A DNA stretch of 64,000 nucleotides from Thysanoteuthis rhombus (GCA_963457665.1 OY735219.1:43215714-43279713); one strand, 5' to 3'; positions 12,480 through 25,502 are shown, counted from the first letter of the stretch. Notes: a model not told the origin generated them from the letters alone. Program-made: numbers and translations.

Positions 12480-13440
12480 AAGGTCGGAAGAAAGTAAAGT
12501 AAAGTGATCAAATTGAAACTTTTAAAATATCAAATGATAATAATGATAATAATGATAAAACTTTATTGTTCCTGTCTATTAAAGTAGAATAATTTAATGG
12601 TACGTCCCAATAAATATGTGGGTTTCTTTACGTTGAGCACCATTAGCATAAATTTCCTGAATACGTACAGAATGAAAGTATTAACAGCTTTGAAAATAGT
12701 ATCGATAAATTTCGAGAAAGTAGCATAAAAGATGGATTCAATGGTCAGTATTGGTTACTCTCTGAGGAAGTCTTTAAGAGAATTTGTCATCAAGTATTCA
12801 GTATTGAAAGCCCATGTGTAATGGAATACGATTTTTAAATATTGATGAGACAATATATTATAATGAGATGCCTACAGAAACATCAGAGACATGTATATAA
12901 ATAAATGAACCTTACGAGGACTTCTTGAGAGTCAGCCCTATCCTGTAACGAACAGCTCTATTCGTTAATAGTTTGACTTCTTTCAATGATGTAACTCCTT
13001 TTAGTCAATTAGTCTCGACTATATCGACTAGAAGGGAAGAGTTATCACCCCTTTCATTCAAAGGAGATGTATTTCTAAAGAATTTTTATTGAGGAAAAAG
13101 CCAAGAATAAACTGTCAGCGACATTGTTATGAGTTCTTTTTCCTCCTTACTTTTTTTTCTAAAAATGTTGCTTGTCCTTTTATATGCGATAGCTGAAAAA
13201 TGATTGAGCGCTTTTGAAAAAACTTGTTATGGATATAAAGAGGAAATAGAGGAAATGCAGGACATGATTTATAACACTTGAGAAGACAAGATACAAATAC
13301 ACCATTGATGATATCAATACGGACTGAGAGTGTTTCTCTCTTTCTTCCTCTTTTTTATCTTATACATTCTACATCCTTTTAACCCAAAAAGCATTTATCA
13401 TAGTGAACTTTAACATCATCAACTTCATCACTTTCTATTC
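12480..13440. other. Unassigned AT-rich DNA
   Basis: No coding or repeat homology recognised. Confidence 0.4.
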
Positions 13441-13445
13441 ATCAC

Positions 13446-13446
<1 letters not shown>

Positions 13447-13481
<35 letters not shown>

Positions 13482-13491
13482 ATGTATGTAC

Positions 13492-13532
<41 letters not shown>

Positions 13533-13535
13533 GTG
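13447..13535. repeat. Compound (TA)n/(TG)n/(TA)n microsatellite
   Basis: TA run, then TG run with GTATGTAC interruptions, then a second TA run. Confidence 0.9.
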
Positions 13536-13980
13536 TATATGTGCGTGTGGGTGTGATATAATTATAAAGACATTTAAGTAGGAACTATATTTAGTACGAC
13601 AGCAATGTTAACGAAGGATGCAGTCTAAATGTGGCCCTGCTCTTACTATCAGAACTAACGACGCTCGTGCAAGTCCTTGAAAGCTCATTTATATAGCTCA
13701 CCCCCCATATTCATTTCTGCAGTTTAGAACTGTTTGATTTGATACTCTGTTCTCATCGGTGTTAGACAAAATATAATTCCTACTTTTATCTCCATGATAT
13801 AATAAAAACGAGCAGTTTGTTCAAAAAGAGTTCCCACTGAAAATAACGACTCTATAATTATTCTGTCGGGTTAAATATCCATCTGTCTATAATATAATTG
13901 TCCATGTAATGGGAACAACAAAAAGCAGTTATCAGCAGTGGATAATAAGACGAGGTGTCGATGCAACATATATACATATA
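13536..13980. other. Unassigned DNA
   Basis: No gene or repeat homology recognised. Confidence 0.4.
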
Positions 13981-14165
13981 TAACATCCTAAATAGGGATC
14001 CGAATAGATCGAATCATTCGCCTAAAGAAGCCCAAAAGGGCAGAAAAATGAGCGTATTTGTGTAAGAAATCCATTACTTCACCATATTTAAAGCTCCACT
14101 TTAATTTGACTTAGTGCTGAATGTATGGAACACTTTATGAGATAAACCCATCGCTCTAAAAAGAG
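13981..14165 (+). mobile_element. PLE terminal repeat copy
   Basis: Homologous over its length to 49270-49445, the terminal repeat beside the second PLE. Shared order: CCTAAATAG, a hammerhead-like block, 'gctcta/cacttt..cttgact', 'gatgcttaatg/tgctgaatg', and 'ataaacccatc'. It stands alone here with no PLE coding sequence attached, so it is a solo terminal repeat or truncated insertion. Confidence 0.75.
14016..14070 (+). ncRNA. Degenerate hammerhead ribozyme motif
   Basis: Same layout as the better copy at 49306-49361. Stem I 5' strand ATTCGC is at 14016-14021. The core is CTAAAGA (consensus CUGANGA with one change) at 14022-14028, then stem II GCCC-AAAA-GGGC at 14030-14041 and GAA at 14043. 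A stem III with several G-U pairs closes on loop CGTA at 14053-14056. The distal stem I strand has decayed (AGAAAT), so activity is unlikely. Confidence 0.6.
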
Positions 14166-14225
14166 TATCACTACGTTAAAGCGGCTACCCTATCAGAGGC
14201 AGGTTCAATTCCTGCAATAGCTCCA
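14160..14225 (+). other. tRNA-like fragment (weak)
   Basis: A perfect T-arm-like hairpin, GCAGG-TTCAATT-CCTGC, lies at about 14201-14217. It is followed by ATAGCTCC, which partly pairs with GAGTAT at about 14161. I cannot fit convincing D and anticodon arms. It could be a SINE relic or chance. Confidence 0.25.
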
Positions 14226-16170
14226 TTTTCTTTAATATTTCATTCTATTTATGTTGTCAAGGTGGAATGATACATTAACCGTGTAGCGACGAGAGGTGAT
14301 TTCAAATAAGTTTCTATATAATATAACGCAATTTATTATCATTCTATCGGATCTCATATATCCATTTCTTAATACATATGCATGTTCATATATTATGTAT
14401 GTATGTCTGTGTGTGTGTGTTTGAATTCACATATCTTTGATAGTATTCTTTTTTATCTGTATCATTCTGAAGGCGTTCGCCCTGACTTTTTTTTTTCTGT
14501 CTTTTAGATTTGTGATTTTCTAGAACTTTTCACCTTTCCATCCGGTTTTTCCCCTGATAAAGATGGGCGACCCCAAAACAGGCTAAGATCAAAGCAACAA
14601 AATTAAGAGACACAAAAAGGATAGACGCTATTTGTACTGGCGCCATATGACCTAAATGAACACGGCGGCTGCGTAATTATGTCACAGACTCTATCACAAG
14701 ATTGCTGACTGAGATATCAACAGGGGACTTCAAAAGTGAATTCCTGTTTTAGTTTGTTCAGAGAATGTCCTACCTTTAGAACTAATCGTTGATAATGCGC
14801 ATTTTTACTTAGCTTGAAAGGGTGAAATTGTGTCACACAACCAGGTACTGCCGTCCCTGATCTTGGAAAAGGAATAGGGTAGGTATTTGTGTCAAATTGT
14901 AACAAGCTTCCCTACAAGAACGTTGGGCGGGCGCTTATACTCTCATACATACGAAAAGAGTGATACATAGAGTGGTGCTACTTGGAATTACCATGATCGA
15001 GAATGATTGTAAAAAGAAAACTGGAATATTCATTAAACATGAAATAAATATCTGTACTTCACATAAATGAATCATCGTAGGCCGTGCGTGTACCAGAACT
15101 AATTATGTAAAAAATATCTAAAATCATATTTAAAAAGTGTATCTTTCATCAGAAGTTATGTAAAAAAAAAATGCTCTCAGAAGACAGCTTGTGATGAACT
15201 AAATTGAAAGTTCTTTTTATCGTACCACTTCAAGGGGTACCAGAACCAGGAGTAGGGTGGTAGCTGCACCCCGTGTCTTCTTGGCACAAACATTTTCATT
15301 ATAAAATAAAATCTTCTCAGAATTATTTAAGTGACAAATGTCTGGCTGACTATTCTTAGGTATCTTCAATTTCTCCAGCATGATCAGTTTTTTCATTTAT
15401 TGCTTCAAATAGAATTTTTCTCTGTGAATGAGAAATTTTAGTGGTTTTCTCAGTTTTACTAAGTATGATTTGTTATTTAAAGCAAAATCAATTTTCTCTT
15501 TTGATCTTCAACTGAAAACCACAAACTGGGTGAGAGGATGAGCCAAAAGATACGAAAAAATGATTTTGCATTAACCTGATCGAAAAGTTACGCGTTCCGT
15601 TGTAGACGTACCATTTTTCGGCTATTTCAACATGTTTTTTCTTCCAAATTTATCCAATAAAAATTTATGATTGCTGAAACTGGCCAATTTTTCAGAAAAA
15701 AATGATTAGTAATTCAATAAAATCAAATATTTTATAGTGACGAATGATTTGCTCTGGAGTTTTACTTATTTTATTTGGACTCTGGATGTATATATAAACA
15801 TTTTAGCTATAGAGTTAGCTGGAAATGAAAAACTTTAGCCAGCAGTAGCCATTTTTTAAATATGTGTCGTAAAATGTCCCTCTGAGAAAATGCTTCCGGT
15901 GCCCCCAGCCAGTACTTTGGCCACTGAACTGTAGAATATTAAAGAATGAGTTTTCAAAAGAAGCAACAATCTCTTTTAGAAAGAATAAAATGCTTCTTTG
16001 ACACGAACAGGAAATTAATTGGATTTACTCAAAACTAACTTTTGCCTCTGCACAAACATGAAACAGAGGCCTAAACTTCAAAGAACCCAGTTGCCCTCCT
16101 TGATAACGCTAATAGTAATGGCAGAGTTTGTAGTGGTGATTATCACAAGAGAACGCTTTTAAACGCAAAA
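14226..16170. other. Unassigned DNA
   Basis: No gene seen. The 15058-15180 stretch shares 'acataaatgaatc' and following bases with 45038-45150, which suggests a low-identity dispersed repeat. Confidence 0.4.
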
Positions 16171-16177
16171 GAAACAG

Positions 16178-16605
16178 GTCTGGTTAGTTGCACAATAGAA
16201 ACTGCCACATGACCAATGTATTTTGGTAGCATGCCCTGTTGGGGTTATAGATTAAAAAAAAACGGGAAAAGAAGGGATCAATGAATAAGTTACTTCTCTC
16301 GCCTTTTGTTAAGCCATGATCACTAAAAAAGGCATGAATCTTTAAAAACAGAAACAAAGTAAGGGATCAATTTATCATAAACTTACACGGCAAATCAAAC
16401 ATTCTCCCACTAAACACCTATGGGGTAAAAAAATCTTTAATTTTTCTTTTCATAATAAGGAGCAAATCTTGGAATGGTCAACCCCCTTGCTCCATTGGTG
16501 CAGCGTGGTACATACAGCCAGACCAACTTGAAAACTGAAGAAACCTATGTTTACAGTTTTGCAACGCTTCTGGTTGATTGTATCAAAAAATTCTAGATTA
16601 GCTGA
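16178..16605 (-). mobile_element. MITE-like family A, copy 3
   Basis: Near full-length minus-strand copy. It begins AGGTCTGGTTAGTTGCACAA, then 'tagcatgccctgttgggg', 'gggatcaatgaataagttac', 'agccagaccaacttgaaaac' and 'aacctatgtttacagttt'. Confidence 0.85.
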
Positions 16606-17160
16606 AATAGGCATCCATGTTTAATGGATGACCGTGTTATAGTGAGCCGAATCATATTGGGTAAGGATACACCGTTGAACGTCACTTTCTGAAAGAGATC
16701 TGCAATGTATAATGATGACCAGCTGTGCTCAAATCCCTACACTTCAAAATTCACAATCAGGGAACATAAAGAATGATAACTTTTATGGAATTTTTATCCT
16801 TTCATTGCAAAAATGTCCACCCTGGGCCTTTCTCGGACATCAACTAGGACTCACTCTGCAAAAGGGTCACAACTAATAAAATGTTATTCTGGTTTTCTTT
16901 GTTTGTTTTTATTATTATTTCTTGTCATCAGTGAGCCGTCCACGTGATATTTTCATTTCAAAACGCTATCTGAATGATATACGAGTGAAATCTTGTCACG
17001 ATGCTAAAAGCGTTTTACTAATGTTCTCTCGGTTCTATTTCTGACTTTCTGCTATCACCTTTCATTTCATAACATTTTCATGCATCTTTATGGCGTAACA
17101 TTTTTCTTATCAGCTTCACACTAACCCTCAAACACAAACATATATGGATATGCATAAGTA
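16606..17160. other. Unassigned DNA
   Basis: No gene or repeat homology recognised. Confidence 0.4.
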
Positions 17161-17169
17161 CGCGTGCAT

Positions 17170-17187
17170 ACACTCACACACACACAT

Positions 17188-17273
<86 letters not shown>
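17170..17273. repeat. (CA)n-(TA)n compound microsatellite
   Basis: CA run followed by about 62 bases of TA. Long open frames over it on both strands are low-complexity translations. Confidence 0.95.
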
Positions 17274-17281
<8 letters not shown>

Positions 17282-17512
17282 GTTCCCACACATCTGTTTT
17301 AGTTTTATACCACTTGTCCACTTTATCTGGAAGGGACATTTTTATTTCTTCGTTCGGGAAGAAGGATTTTTGGAAGTCTCCATTTTGTCAGAAGATCTAG
17401 TTCAACTTTCAAAGAGGATGGAGATCCAAAATACAGACTCAGCAGAAGTGTCCGCGGAAATAACTATTTGAATCGTTGTATTTTCATTTTGTCTTGGGTT
17501 TGGTTTTTTTTT

Positions 17513-17530
17513 TTTTTTTTTTTTTTTTTT
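17513..17530. repeat. Poly-T run
   Basis: About 18 consecutive T, followed by GG and more T. No adjoining retrocopy could be identified. Confidence 0.85.
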
Positions 17531-17764
17531 GGTTTTTTTCATTTCTTCCTCTTAGGACAATGATAGGCTACCTCCAGGGATTTTTACCACAACAGGTGAA
17601 ATAACATACGTGACCCATACTTTTCAACAACGGCTTTGTCTAACTTATCTGAAGTTAATTTGGTAGATCATCAGTGCTCATACACAAAGCACATCAACAC
17701 ACACAAACGCACATATAAACATGTACATATATTAATGGAACACATATAATTATATATACCAATG

Positions 17765-17931
17765 GAACCTACACACACACACACATGGTACATTTTAATA
17801 CACACTCACACAGCACACACTACTGATGATGCGAAGAATCCCGAAACATGTATGGACTATTGACATATAAGGATTAATAAACCTTACCACCAAAAACTTC
17901 ACTCCCGAGTCTGTCTCACTCTAAAGTACAC

Positions 17932-17937
<6 letters not shown>
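17765..17937 (+). mobile_element. TA-tailed dispersed repeat, copy 2
   Basis: Plus-strand copy with ACACTCACACAGCACACAC, CTGATGATGCGAAGAATCCC, GAAACATGTATGG, AAGGATTAATAAACCTTACC and GAGTCTGTCTCACTC, ending in TACACAT and running into (TA)n at 17934-17990. The CTGATGA...CGAAAC spacing fits hammerhead core strands, followed by a palindromic ACATGT. Confidence 0.8.

Positions 17938-17990
<53 letters not shown>
17934..17990. repeat. (TA)n tail array
   Basis: TA run that directly continues the 3' end of the TA-tailed repeat. Confidence 0.95.
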
Positions 17991-19300
17991 TTATGGAATC
18001 CTAATAACAAATTTGTTTCACTTTTCTTCGCGACTATCACGTGAGAATAAGAATGTGTACGTATTTAATATTCCCAAAACAGGGCTATGGTCAAAAAAGC
18101 TGACAAACACAATAGTAAAGAAATTTTTAAAAATACATCAAGTGCAAGAACATAAAATTGTGTAATAAAACAGTTATAAGTCAACAGGTGGAAGTGAAAC
18201 ATAATCGTTGATACTTTAGGACTGTATACAAAAAATGACTAAAAAGAAATTCAGCAAACCTATTTTCTTCAATTCTATTTATGTCGTCTAGGCCAAATGA
18301 TATATTGACTGTGTAGTAATGGGAGAGCATTTCAAATAAGAGTTTCAACATGATCTCGGAAAATTATAATTATATATATGTGTGTGTGTGTGTGTGTATG
18401 TGTGCGTGTGTGTGTACGTGTCTGTGTGAGAGATTGTTCAACGGTAACTGTAAATGTTGAATTGCCACCGACACTAATCTCATCTTGAGGAAAATGTGGA
18501 CTCAGTTTGAAGCTTAGAACTGTGGTTAGGACTTAGCATGACACTATTTTTATTACATCGACTGAGGCAGTTAATAGCAAAGCAATATAACACCAAAAAA
18601 TGATTGGTAGGATTGATTTTAAACCAACGTCAGTCGCAGCATATACCATTGACCTCAAATAGAGCGCATATTAATGTTGAGGGTCAAGAGGTGTAAACAA
18701 GGCTAAGCTCAAAACATCAGCAAAGTAAGCAAGAAAGTTGAGAAACCGTTGTGAAAACACTGAACTTCATTTCTTATATTATTCATACACAAAAACATTA
18801 GGAATATATTGTAAATCTGCACATGATTTTGATATTGGTAACAGGAAAATAAGTAATTTGGTTCACTACATGAAGAGCGATTTGAAAATCTTAACTGAAA
18901 CACATATTATCATATGTTATCTAATGGCACTTGGGTCCAATAGGTAGAAAGTTAGATGTTTTGATAAAGGATATACTTATGAATAACACCCATAGTTTAC
19001 ACAAGATGAACTGAAAGAAAAAAAAAACTCACGATTTTGGAGGGCTTAATTATTAAAAAGAGGAATCTAACACAGAATAGAATCTTGTTCGGCCAAGGTC
19101 AGGGAGTTTTGAGTGTATTTTACTATTGAAACCCTACCACTCACCACAGTATCAACAAACTAATTTCGAATACACCGTGGTTGAAATAATTGTGAAATCG
19201 TCAAAGACCTTAAAAATGGCTTGTTGTTTCACCAAACCAGGTATGAAAACACATTTGGACAACTATAACACTCTATTAACCCAAACATACACTCTCTTGT
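17991..19300. other. Unassigned DNA with a (TG)n run
   Basis: TG-rich run at about 18372-18425. No gene recognised. Confidence 0.45.
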
Positions 19301-19308
19301 GCAGAAGT

Positions 19309-19490
19309 GTCATCATCATCATCATCATACTTTTATCGTCCATTGTTGGATATGGACTTTCCTCAGGATTCGCTACATCTCTCCATCGTGGGTGTCGCGA
19401 GGCCAGTATTTTCTGAATTTGTCTAGTTTGTCTCTCCATCTTGGATTCTGCCGGCTTCCATTTCCCATGTGATCTCTGGGGATCAGAAAG
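19309..19490 (-). pseudogene. RTE-like LINE 3' fragment
   Basis: A severely 5'-truncated copy with the (TCA)n tail at 19309-19327. The C-terminal coding end (minus strand) matches 41950-42106, including the [17 protein letters not shown] block. It encodes only about the last 50 residues of the reverse transcriptase. Confidence 0.85.
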
Positions 19491-19810
<320 letters not shown>

Positions 19811-20510
19811 TAATTTCTTTGTCTTCGTAAAAAATAGAAATTCGGTTATACCCGTTAATTTTTAAACGGGGATTAACTGTCTTAAATTAATGAGTCAGCT
19901 GCGTCATGAAAATAAACATCTGAGAACTCCCGACTTCCGGGGGGAGTTTAGTATATTTCTAGCAATTAATTATTTTGTTAATCAGCAACTATTCTGGGCG
20001 AGCAACTCTAAGTTTTTCTATCGAATCACTTCCCGATTATATTATAACATCGGAAATCGCTGCCCGTTGAAGTTAAGGATGGGTTTTCGAATGTTTATTT
20101 TCAAGATAGACCATCTCCATTCAGAAATTATGTTACTGTCTTTCCAGTTTGAGTCAAATAGAGAAGTCAGACATTTTTTTTTCCTTGTCTATTGAGATAA
20201 TAACATAATACAAACTCTTTTTCCTGACTTCTTTCATTGGGTGCCCAAAACCAAACCTGTGTAATTCTTCTTGTTCTACAAGTGAACTACATAGGGACAA
20301 TTGGAATCTTATATCACAGCCCATTCATGATGAATTTCAATTGTGATTTTTAGGCTTTCTAATTTCCAAACAAAACAGAAGAGCAACCTAGTCAAAATAA
20401 AATGTCTTGATATGTCTGCTCATGAATCCGATAAAATATATACCAAGTCCCACCACAAGAGAATGACAGGTAAAGTTCATCAACCACACAGCCATCGAGT
20501 TTTATATCAG
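19811..20510. other. Unassigned DNA
   Basis: The open frame at 19890-20195 has no recognisable domain. Confidence 0.4.
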
Positions 20511-20514
20511 CAGT

Positions 20515-20790
20515 AGCATCCATCTTAACTCCACAGCTTTCAGATCACCTTTGTCTTGTCCCTCCGTATTGTGTCTGGTCTTTTCCTGCAGCGTTTACTG
20601 TCCAGTTGGCACCCATCGGTTATTCTTTTTCTCCATGTTATCTCTTCTTGCTAAGAGGCCAGCACATCTCCATTTCTGTTGTTCAATTATCCGTATATTA
20701 TCTTTCACTTTAGTTCTCCCTCTGACCCATGTTAATCATCTTTTTCTTAGGGGTATTCCCAGCATTGCCACGGATAACTCGGAGAGATCA
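20515..20790 (-). pseudogene. LINE reverse-transcriptase C-terminal fragment
   Basis: Minus-strand frames give RTKVKDNIRIIEQQKWRC, AGLLARRDNMEKKNNRWVP and a KR-rich segment. These match the 'KWRWAGH.ARR.DNRW' region that ends RTE- and BovB-like LINE proteins. It differs from the LINE at 40981-42106, so it is a separate family. Frameshifts and stops are present and both ends are truncated. Confidence 0.6.
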
Positions 20791-20997
20791 ATCGGGGGGG
20801 GGGGTGTTGGAGTGAAGAATTCATAGTGCACACACATACATACACATGCGAACTTTGTTTTTCAATTGCCCGACATTGACACGCACCCACAAAAATAGAA
20901 CCAATATAAACCCACATAAATAAACATTTATAACTGCACACACGTATTTCTAGGCATTTTGTATATATACAAAGGCAGAAGTGAATCATGTACCCAC

Positions 20998-21265
20998 TCA
21001 CACTTATTCAAAGGTAAAGAAAAGGAGAAAGAACGGAGAGAGAGAGAGAGAGAAAGTTTAAAAGACAAAGACAGAGAAACTTACAACGGGTATAGGAGAA
21101 AATAGAGAAAGAGGAGAAATGGGACGGTGAAGGAGTGAGAGGGAAAGAGAGAGAAAATAAAAGAGTAGAAGAAAAGCAATGAATTCAAAAAAGAAAAAAA
21201 TCAGACAAGCGACAAACGAGCGAAAGAAAGTGGCCAGGTAGTTGAGAGAAAGAGAGAGAGAATGA
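20998..21265 (+). repeat. Purine-rich (GA) tract
   Basis: About 260 bases with strong A+G bias on the plus strand and many GAGA runs. It has no obvious unit. It may form triplex-like structure. No gene. Confidence 0.7.
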
Positions 21266-22855
21266 ATGAATGGATGATTGTCCTTCAGATTCAAATTGAG
21301 TTCACACCCATTCATCCAGTGAGTGGTATCCGCCCTTACGGTGTTAGAAATCCGGTCACTTTTACCACTTGCATCAAATATAAGCTTTCCTACTTACAAG
21401 TCTGTCAAAGTCGGAATTTTTGTAATGATTTCATAGAAAAGCTTTGTTTGTGTGTCAAGCGATTTCAAGTATTTTCCCACGAATCTTGTACGAAGAATTC
21501 ACGAGTTATTCATCATTAGTTATCTTTGTAATCCGTGATATCACGAATAGGATTCTTTAATCAAATACGTCAATACTTCCATTCATTTTAAAGATCGTAT
21601 ACACAGTGACACAACAATATTTACTAGAAGCATGCATAGGAATTAGGCCAATGCCAGAATTTTTATTTCACATTTTAGTGCAGTGGATAAATAGAATGAT
21701 CGCGCAGTTTTTAAAAAAGCATGAAATTTTTAGCATAGTTAGTACATACCATAACATTAGTTTTCTGATGTGGGAGAAGTCAGATTCAAATTCAAGATTG
21801 ACGCCAGTCGACCGGGTCTAATGTTCAAATGCATATAATATGGGAAAACATTTAAGGTGACATTTCCAACAATGTTGGGAATGCCCATTTAATTGGTGAT
21901 ACTTTTCATATCACCAGAACTCAAGGAAATGCATTTAGACCATGGTCGAAGAAAAAAAAATGTTCAAGTAATATTCTGTTGCAAATACATTTAGTGCTTG
22001 ACAGCATGCCGATCATATTGTCTGAAATATCTCGCTGAAATATGCACGTACGTGTACAGTAGATGTGAAACAAAATTTTCAACGATGCGAGGGGTCATTT
22101 ACAGACCGAAATTTATGACGTCATCATTTTCAGTAATTTCTTAATCGCATCGTCGGGTGCATTTATGAAAAATGCATCCCCCATCTCCCCCCAAAAATAG
22201 TTTCTCAATGGTGTTTGGGTGGTATCAGGTGTGAACAGTGACATACTAAAATCTTTCACAGTGTGACCACAGGAAAGATATCATTTTCAAGATGGCCGCC
22301 AAATCTTTAAAATGCTCATTACTCGTCTGTCATTTTCTCCAAAAGTTTATTCAAAGGTTTCTTGTATTAATTTCGGAGCAGGTCCTCGATATCGTCAGTC
22401 GCACAGGCGCCAAGTGCTAGAAGTGTCTGTCGTGTATCTAAATTCAAAAAATTGATCACTCAATAGTTATTTAACTTCTGCTAGAAAACGTTTACGGAAT
22501 ATAAACTTCAGAGGCGTAGTTAGAGAGTTCAGAAGGTACCCTTTGTTCCCAACACTTATAGAATAATCTATAATTTCTAACACCAATAAGTCGTTTAAAC
22601 CATTCACACATACACACATACACAATATGCAGCACATGCACACTTAATAGACGCAATCGTATTCTATTGATTTAAAATGGTGCATGGTTCACAAATAGCC
22701 CGACAAACCATCAAAGTGAACCACAGACCCTTCTTTCTTTGATCATGTGTGTGAGAGAGAGTGACTAGCTGGGAAACCCATATACCCCATATGTACCCCG
22801 CTACCGTCGGCCCTAGCAGCCCCATCCGACCTCGTTCTTGCGCACTTGCATAAGA
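21266..22855. other. Unassigned DNA
   Basis: No coding or repeat homology recognised. Confidence 0.4.
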
Positions 22856-22861
22856 ATATAA

Positions 22862-22984
22862 CAACACAGGAGAAAAAAATTATATTTTTTTTTTTTTTTA
22901 AGTGTATCGTCGTGCCTGGGCCTCGTAGGGCCCGCACAGGCATAAAAACCTCAAATATAACACAGGAAAGAAAATTACATTTAA
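22862..22984 (-). mobile_element. Short retroposed sequence with poly(A) and flanking repeats
   Basis: Read on the minus strand, a GC-rich segment of about 60 bases (TTTATGCCTGTGCGGGCCC, then AGGCCCAGGCACGACG) ends in a poly(A) run of about 15 (plus-strand T run at 22886-22900). It is bracketed by similar sequences, AACACAGGAGAAAAAAATTA near 22865 and AACACAGGAAAGAAAATTAC near 22960. This resembles an LINE-mobilised short RNA with a target duplication. The GC-rich part can fold (TGCCTG...CAGGCA). Confidence 0.55.
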
Positions 22985-24344
22985 TAGTGTAAAAGAATTA
23001 ATTTGACTTTACCTTAAGCTGACCTTTACAGGTAAGCAGCACCTGTCCTATGTTCATCCTGGGGTCAAATCATCTTTTTTGCACAAATCTGCTTTTTGTA
23101 AGGTGCAGCCGTCTCTGTCAGATTTGAAAATGCCAAAAACTGATCTAACCCTAAATTGACCTTTAGAAATACGCACGGGTCATTGTTGATTAACCTATGT
23201 TTGTCATCGGGTCAAGTACCCGTTTGGGAGCCCATAAAATATAAACTTAGTTAAAAACAAACATTCGTGTCTTTTATAGTATTATGTGTGTATGTGTCCA
23301 TCATATACACGGTAATTTTAGATCTAACAATAATTCGAGAAATCTCCGTGTTTCCGTGTGTATATGCACCGAACTAAGTCGACAACTAGTCATTGTAAGA
23401 AGTTGACATTCGACAGACAAGTCCTTTGAGTCAGTGGTTCTCCATATCAAGGTGGTGCTCGATTTATAATTTAAAAAAAATGATACTAAAATGAACACAT
23501 ATTTTGTGACTATAAGAAAGTGACATTTTTAGAATGTGTGTTTGGAATAGAATTGAAAGAGAGAGAGGAGGGCAAAAAAGGGGAGGTGATCAGTTTTTTT
23601 TCTTATAGAATCAGCTTAAATTAAATCGTAGTTAGATGACATAACAGCATTTTTTTATTTTTCTATTTTTGTTGTTACTATTATTGAGGACGATCTTTCT
23701 GTTTTGATTGTTGCTATTAACGATATTATTGATGAATAAAGAACAGCGTCTCATCATTTCAAGTTTAAACCACCTGAAGATTTTCATGGAACTGGATGCA
23801 CCTTTCGAATGGACATGCCTAAGTTATCCAAATTAAAGATTTTGACACGTTCATCATGGGAATTAAGAATTGAAAACATTGCATTATCCTATTGCAACCA
23901 CAGAAATCTCACAAATCTGATCTAGATTTCCAATATAATTTCCATAGAATATTTCTATATCATTTTCAACAAGTGCATACTTTACCACACACTTCAAGTG
24001 TTTGCTAAACTGTATTATTCAATCTGATCTTCGTTGAATGCATTTACTCTCAACTTAAGAAAATCATCATAGCAGTTATGAACAATCAAAGCCTTATACA
24101 AATTTGGGACACCCTGTTTATACACAAATAAGATACCCTACAAAAATGTATGCACCCTGGGAGTAGTGATAACCGTCAATCTCTTTTGACATTGATTCTG
24201 GCTGGTTTTATTGCAACGTTTCATGTCGGACATCCGATTTTTTCGGAAGCCCAATAGTTGAACAGCGTTCAAATCTATAGTTATTCTAGTTATTGACTTT
24301 TTTCTATTTCGATTCTTCACGCTACATTGTTTGTTTAACCTACC
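22985..24344. other. Unassigned DNA
   Basis: No gene recognised. GGGACACCCTGTTTAT near 24106 looks like a transposon terminus, but I find no partner. Confidence 0.4.
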
Positions 24345-24380
24345 TAGTAGTAGTAGTAGTAGTAGTAGTAGCAGCAGCAG
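24345..24380. repeat. (TAG)n(CAG)n trinucleotide repeat
   Basis: Tandem TAG units passing into CAG units. Confidence 0.9.
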
Positions 24381-24536
24381 TTTGCTGTTTTGTTTTCTAA
24401 GCAATAGTCATAAGTTATTTCCAGAAACTACTTGAGAATATTTACAGTACCACTTCAGTAGGAAATACTTTTTTGAAACATAAGTTTGTTATTATCTATT
24501 TTAAGTCCTGTTTTCACCTGGGCTTATAAAATACTT
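24381..24536. other. Unassigned spacer
   Basis: Nothing recognised. Confidence 0.4.

Positions 24537-24617
<81 letters not shown>
24537..24617. repeat. (CA)n-(TA)n compound microsatellite
   Basis: CA run followed by TA run, as at 17170-17273. Confidence 0.95.
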
Positions 24618-24618
<1 letters not shown>

Positions 24619-25324
24619 TTACTTCGTAATCCTTCATATGCATATAATTATCTCTTAATGAAAGCGTTTTTTCAGTACACTCAGTCCATTTTGAGATTCT
24701 TAAAATGATATCCAGCTTAAAAACGCAGAAAATGTCAGCGCGTTTCTTTTCACTAATGGGCACAAAAGGAGTGGATCCTTACCAGGCAAGTCGGGCTGTG
24801 TCGGTGTGTGCCGAAGGGTGGCCAAGTGAACAAAGCACAAACCATCCAGAAAATCGTTCTTTAAACATGAAACAACAACTAAAGATGTCCTCGCAGATAT
24901 GTCTACAGATGGAATTTTATGATATTATTGGCGTCCCACCACACTCACTTTATTTCTCTTTCGTTATCTGCTTCTCTCTCTCTCTCTCTCTCTCTCCCTA
25001 TATATATATATATATATATATCACCTGATTCTCACTGACACAGATACAAACACCTCCCCTTCCCAGCTCCTCTAAACAACCAACCACCTAGAAATCTCCC
25101 CATTTCATTCCCCAAGACTTGTAATCAGCAAATGCAACCGCTGCAAGTTCTTTGAAAAGGGTGATTGCCAACCAACGAAAGAAATCTGAACATGCCCACG
25201 TGATAATAGAAAATTTTCCAGAAGTAACATCTGTTTTTTCTCCAAATTTCTTTTCACCTTCCAATTGTCAAATTACCAATAGATATATTAATGAATTTAG
25301 GTTGAGAATTTTTTTTATAGACAT
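24618..25324. other. Unassigned DNA with (CT)n-(TA)n
   Basis: A compound CT/TA run lies at about 24974-25021. The open frame at 24705-25028 runs into it and has no domain. Confidence 0.45.
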
Positions 25325-25430
25325 TGAGGAAACATAGATTGGGTGAATAGATATTTATTCACAGCCGTTTCGTAGCGTGTGAGCCCACCTCATCGGCAAG
25401 ATGTAGAAATGAAAAAAAAAACTTAGTAAG
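25325..25430 (-). repeat. PLE-end-like motif
   Basis: The minus strand reads CCGATGAGGTGGGCTCACAC, then CGAAACGGCTGTGAATAAAT. It resembles the minus-strand end near 46345 (CTGACGAAG...GAAACG then TTGTGAATAAATG) and the CUGANGA/GAAA layout of hammerhead cores. Stem pairing is poor, so only the family resemblance is claimed. Confidence 0.4.
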
Positions 25431-25445
25431 TCGGATATAACCTAT

Positions 25446-25447
<2 letters not shown>

Positions 25448-25500
<53 letters not shown>
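25448..25500. repeat. (TA)n array
   Basis: TA run adjoining the end of the repeat to its right (minus orientation), the same arrangement as at 1319-1392. Confidence 0.93.

Positions 25501-25502
<2 letters not shown>

Noticed and set aside
17822..17860. Hammerhead ribozyme in TA-tailed copy 2
   Set aside because: Core strands and a palindromic ACATGT are present, but stem I is at most three pairs and stem II is not convincing. Kept as a motif, not called as a ribozyme.
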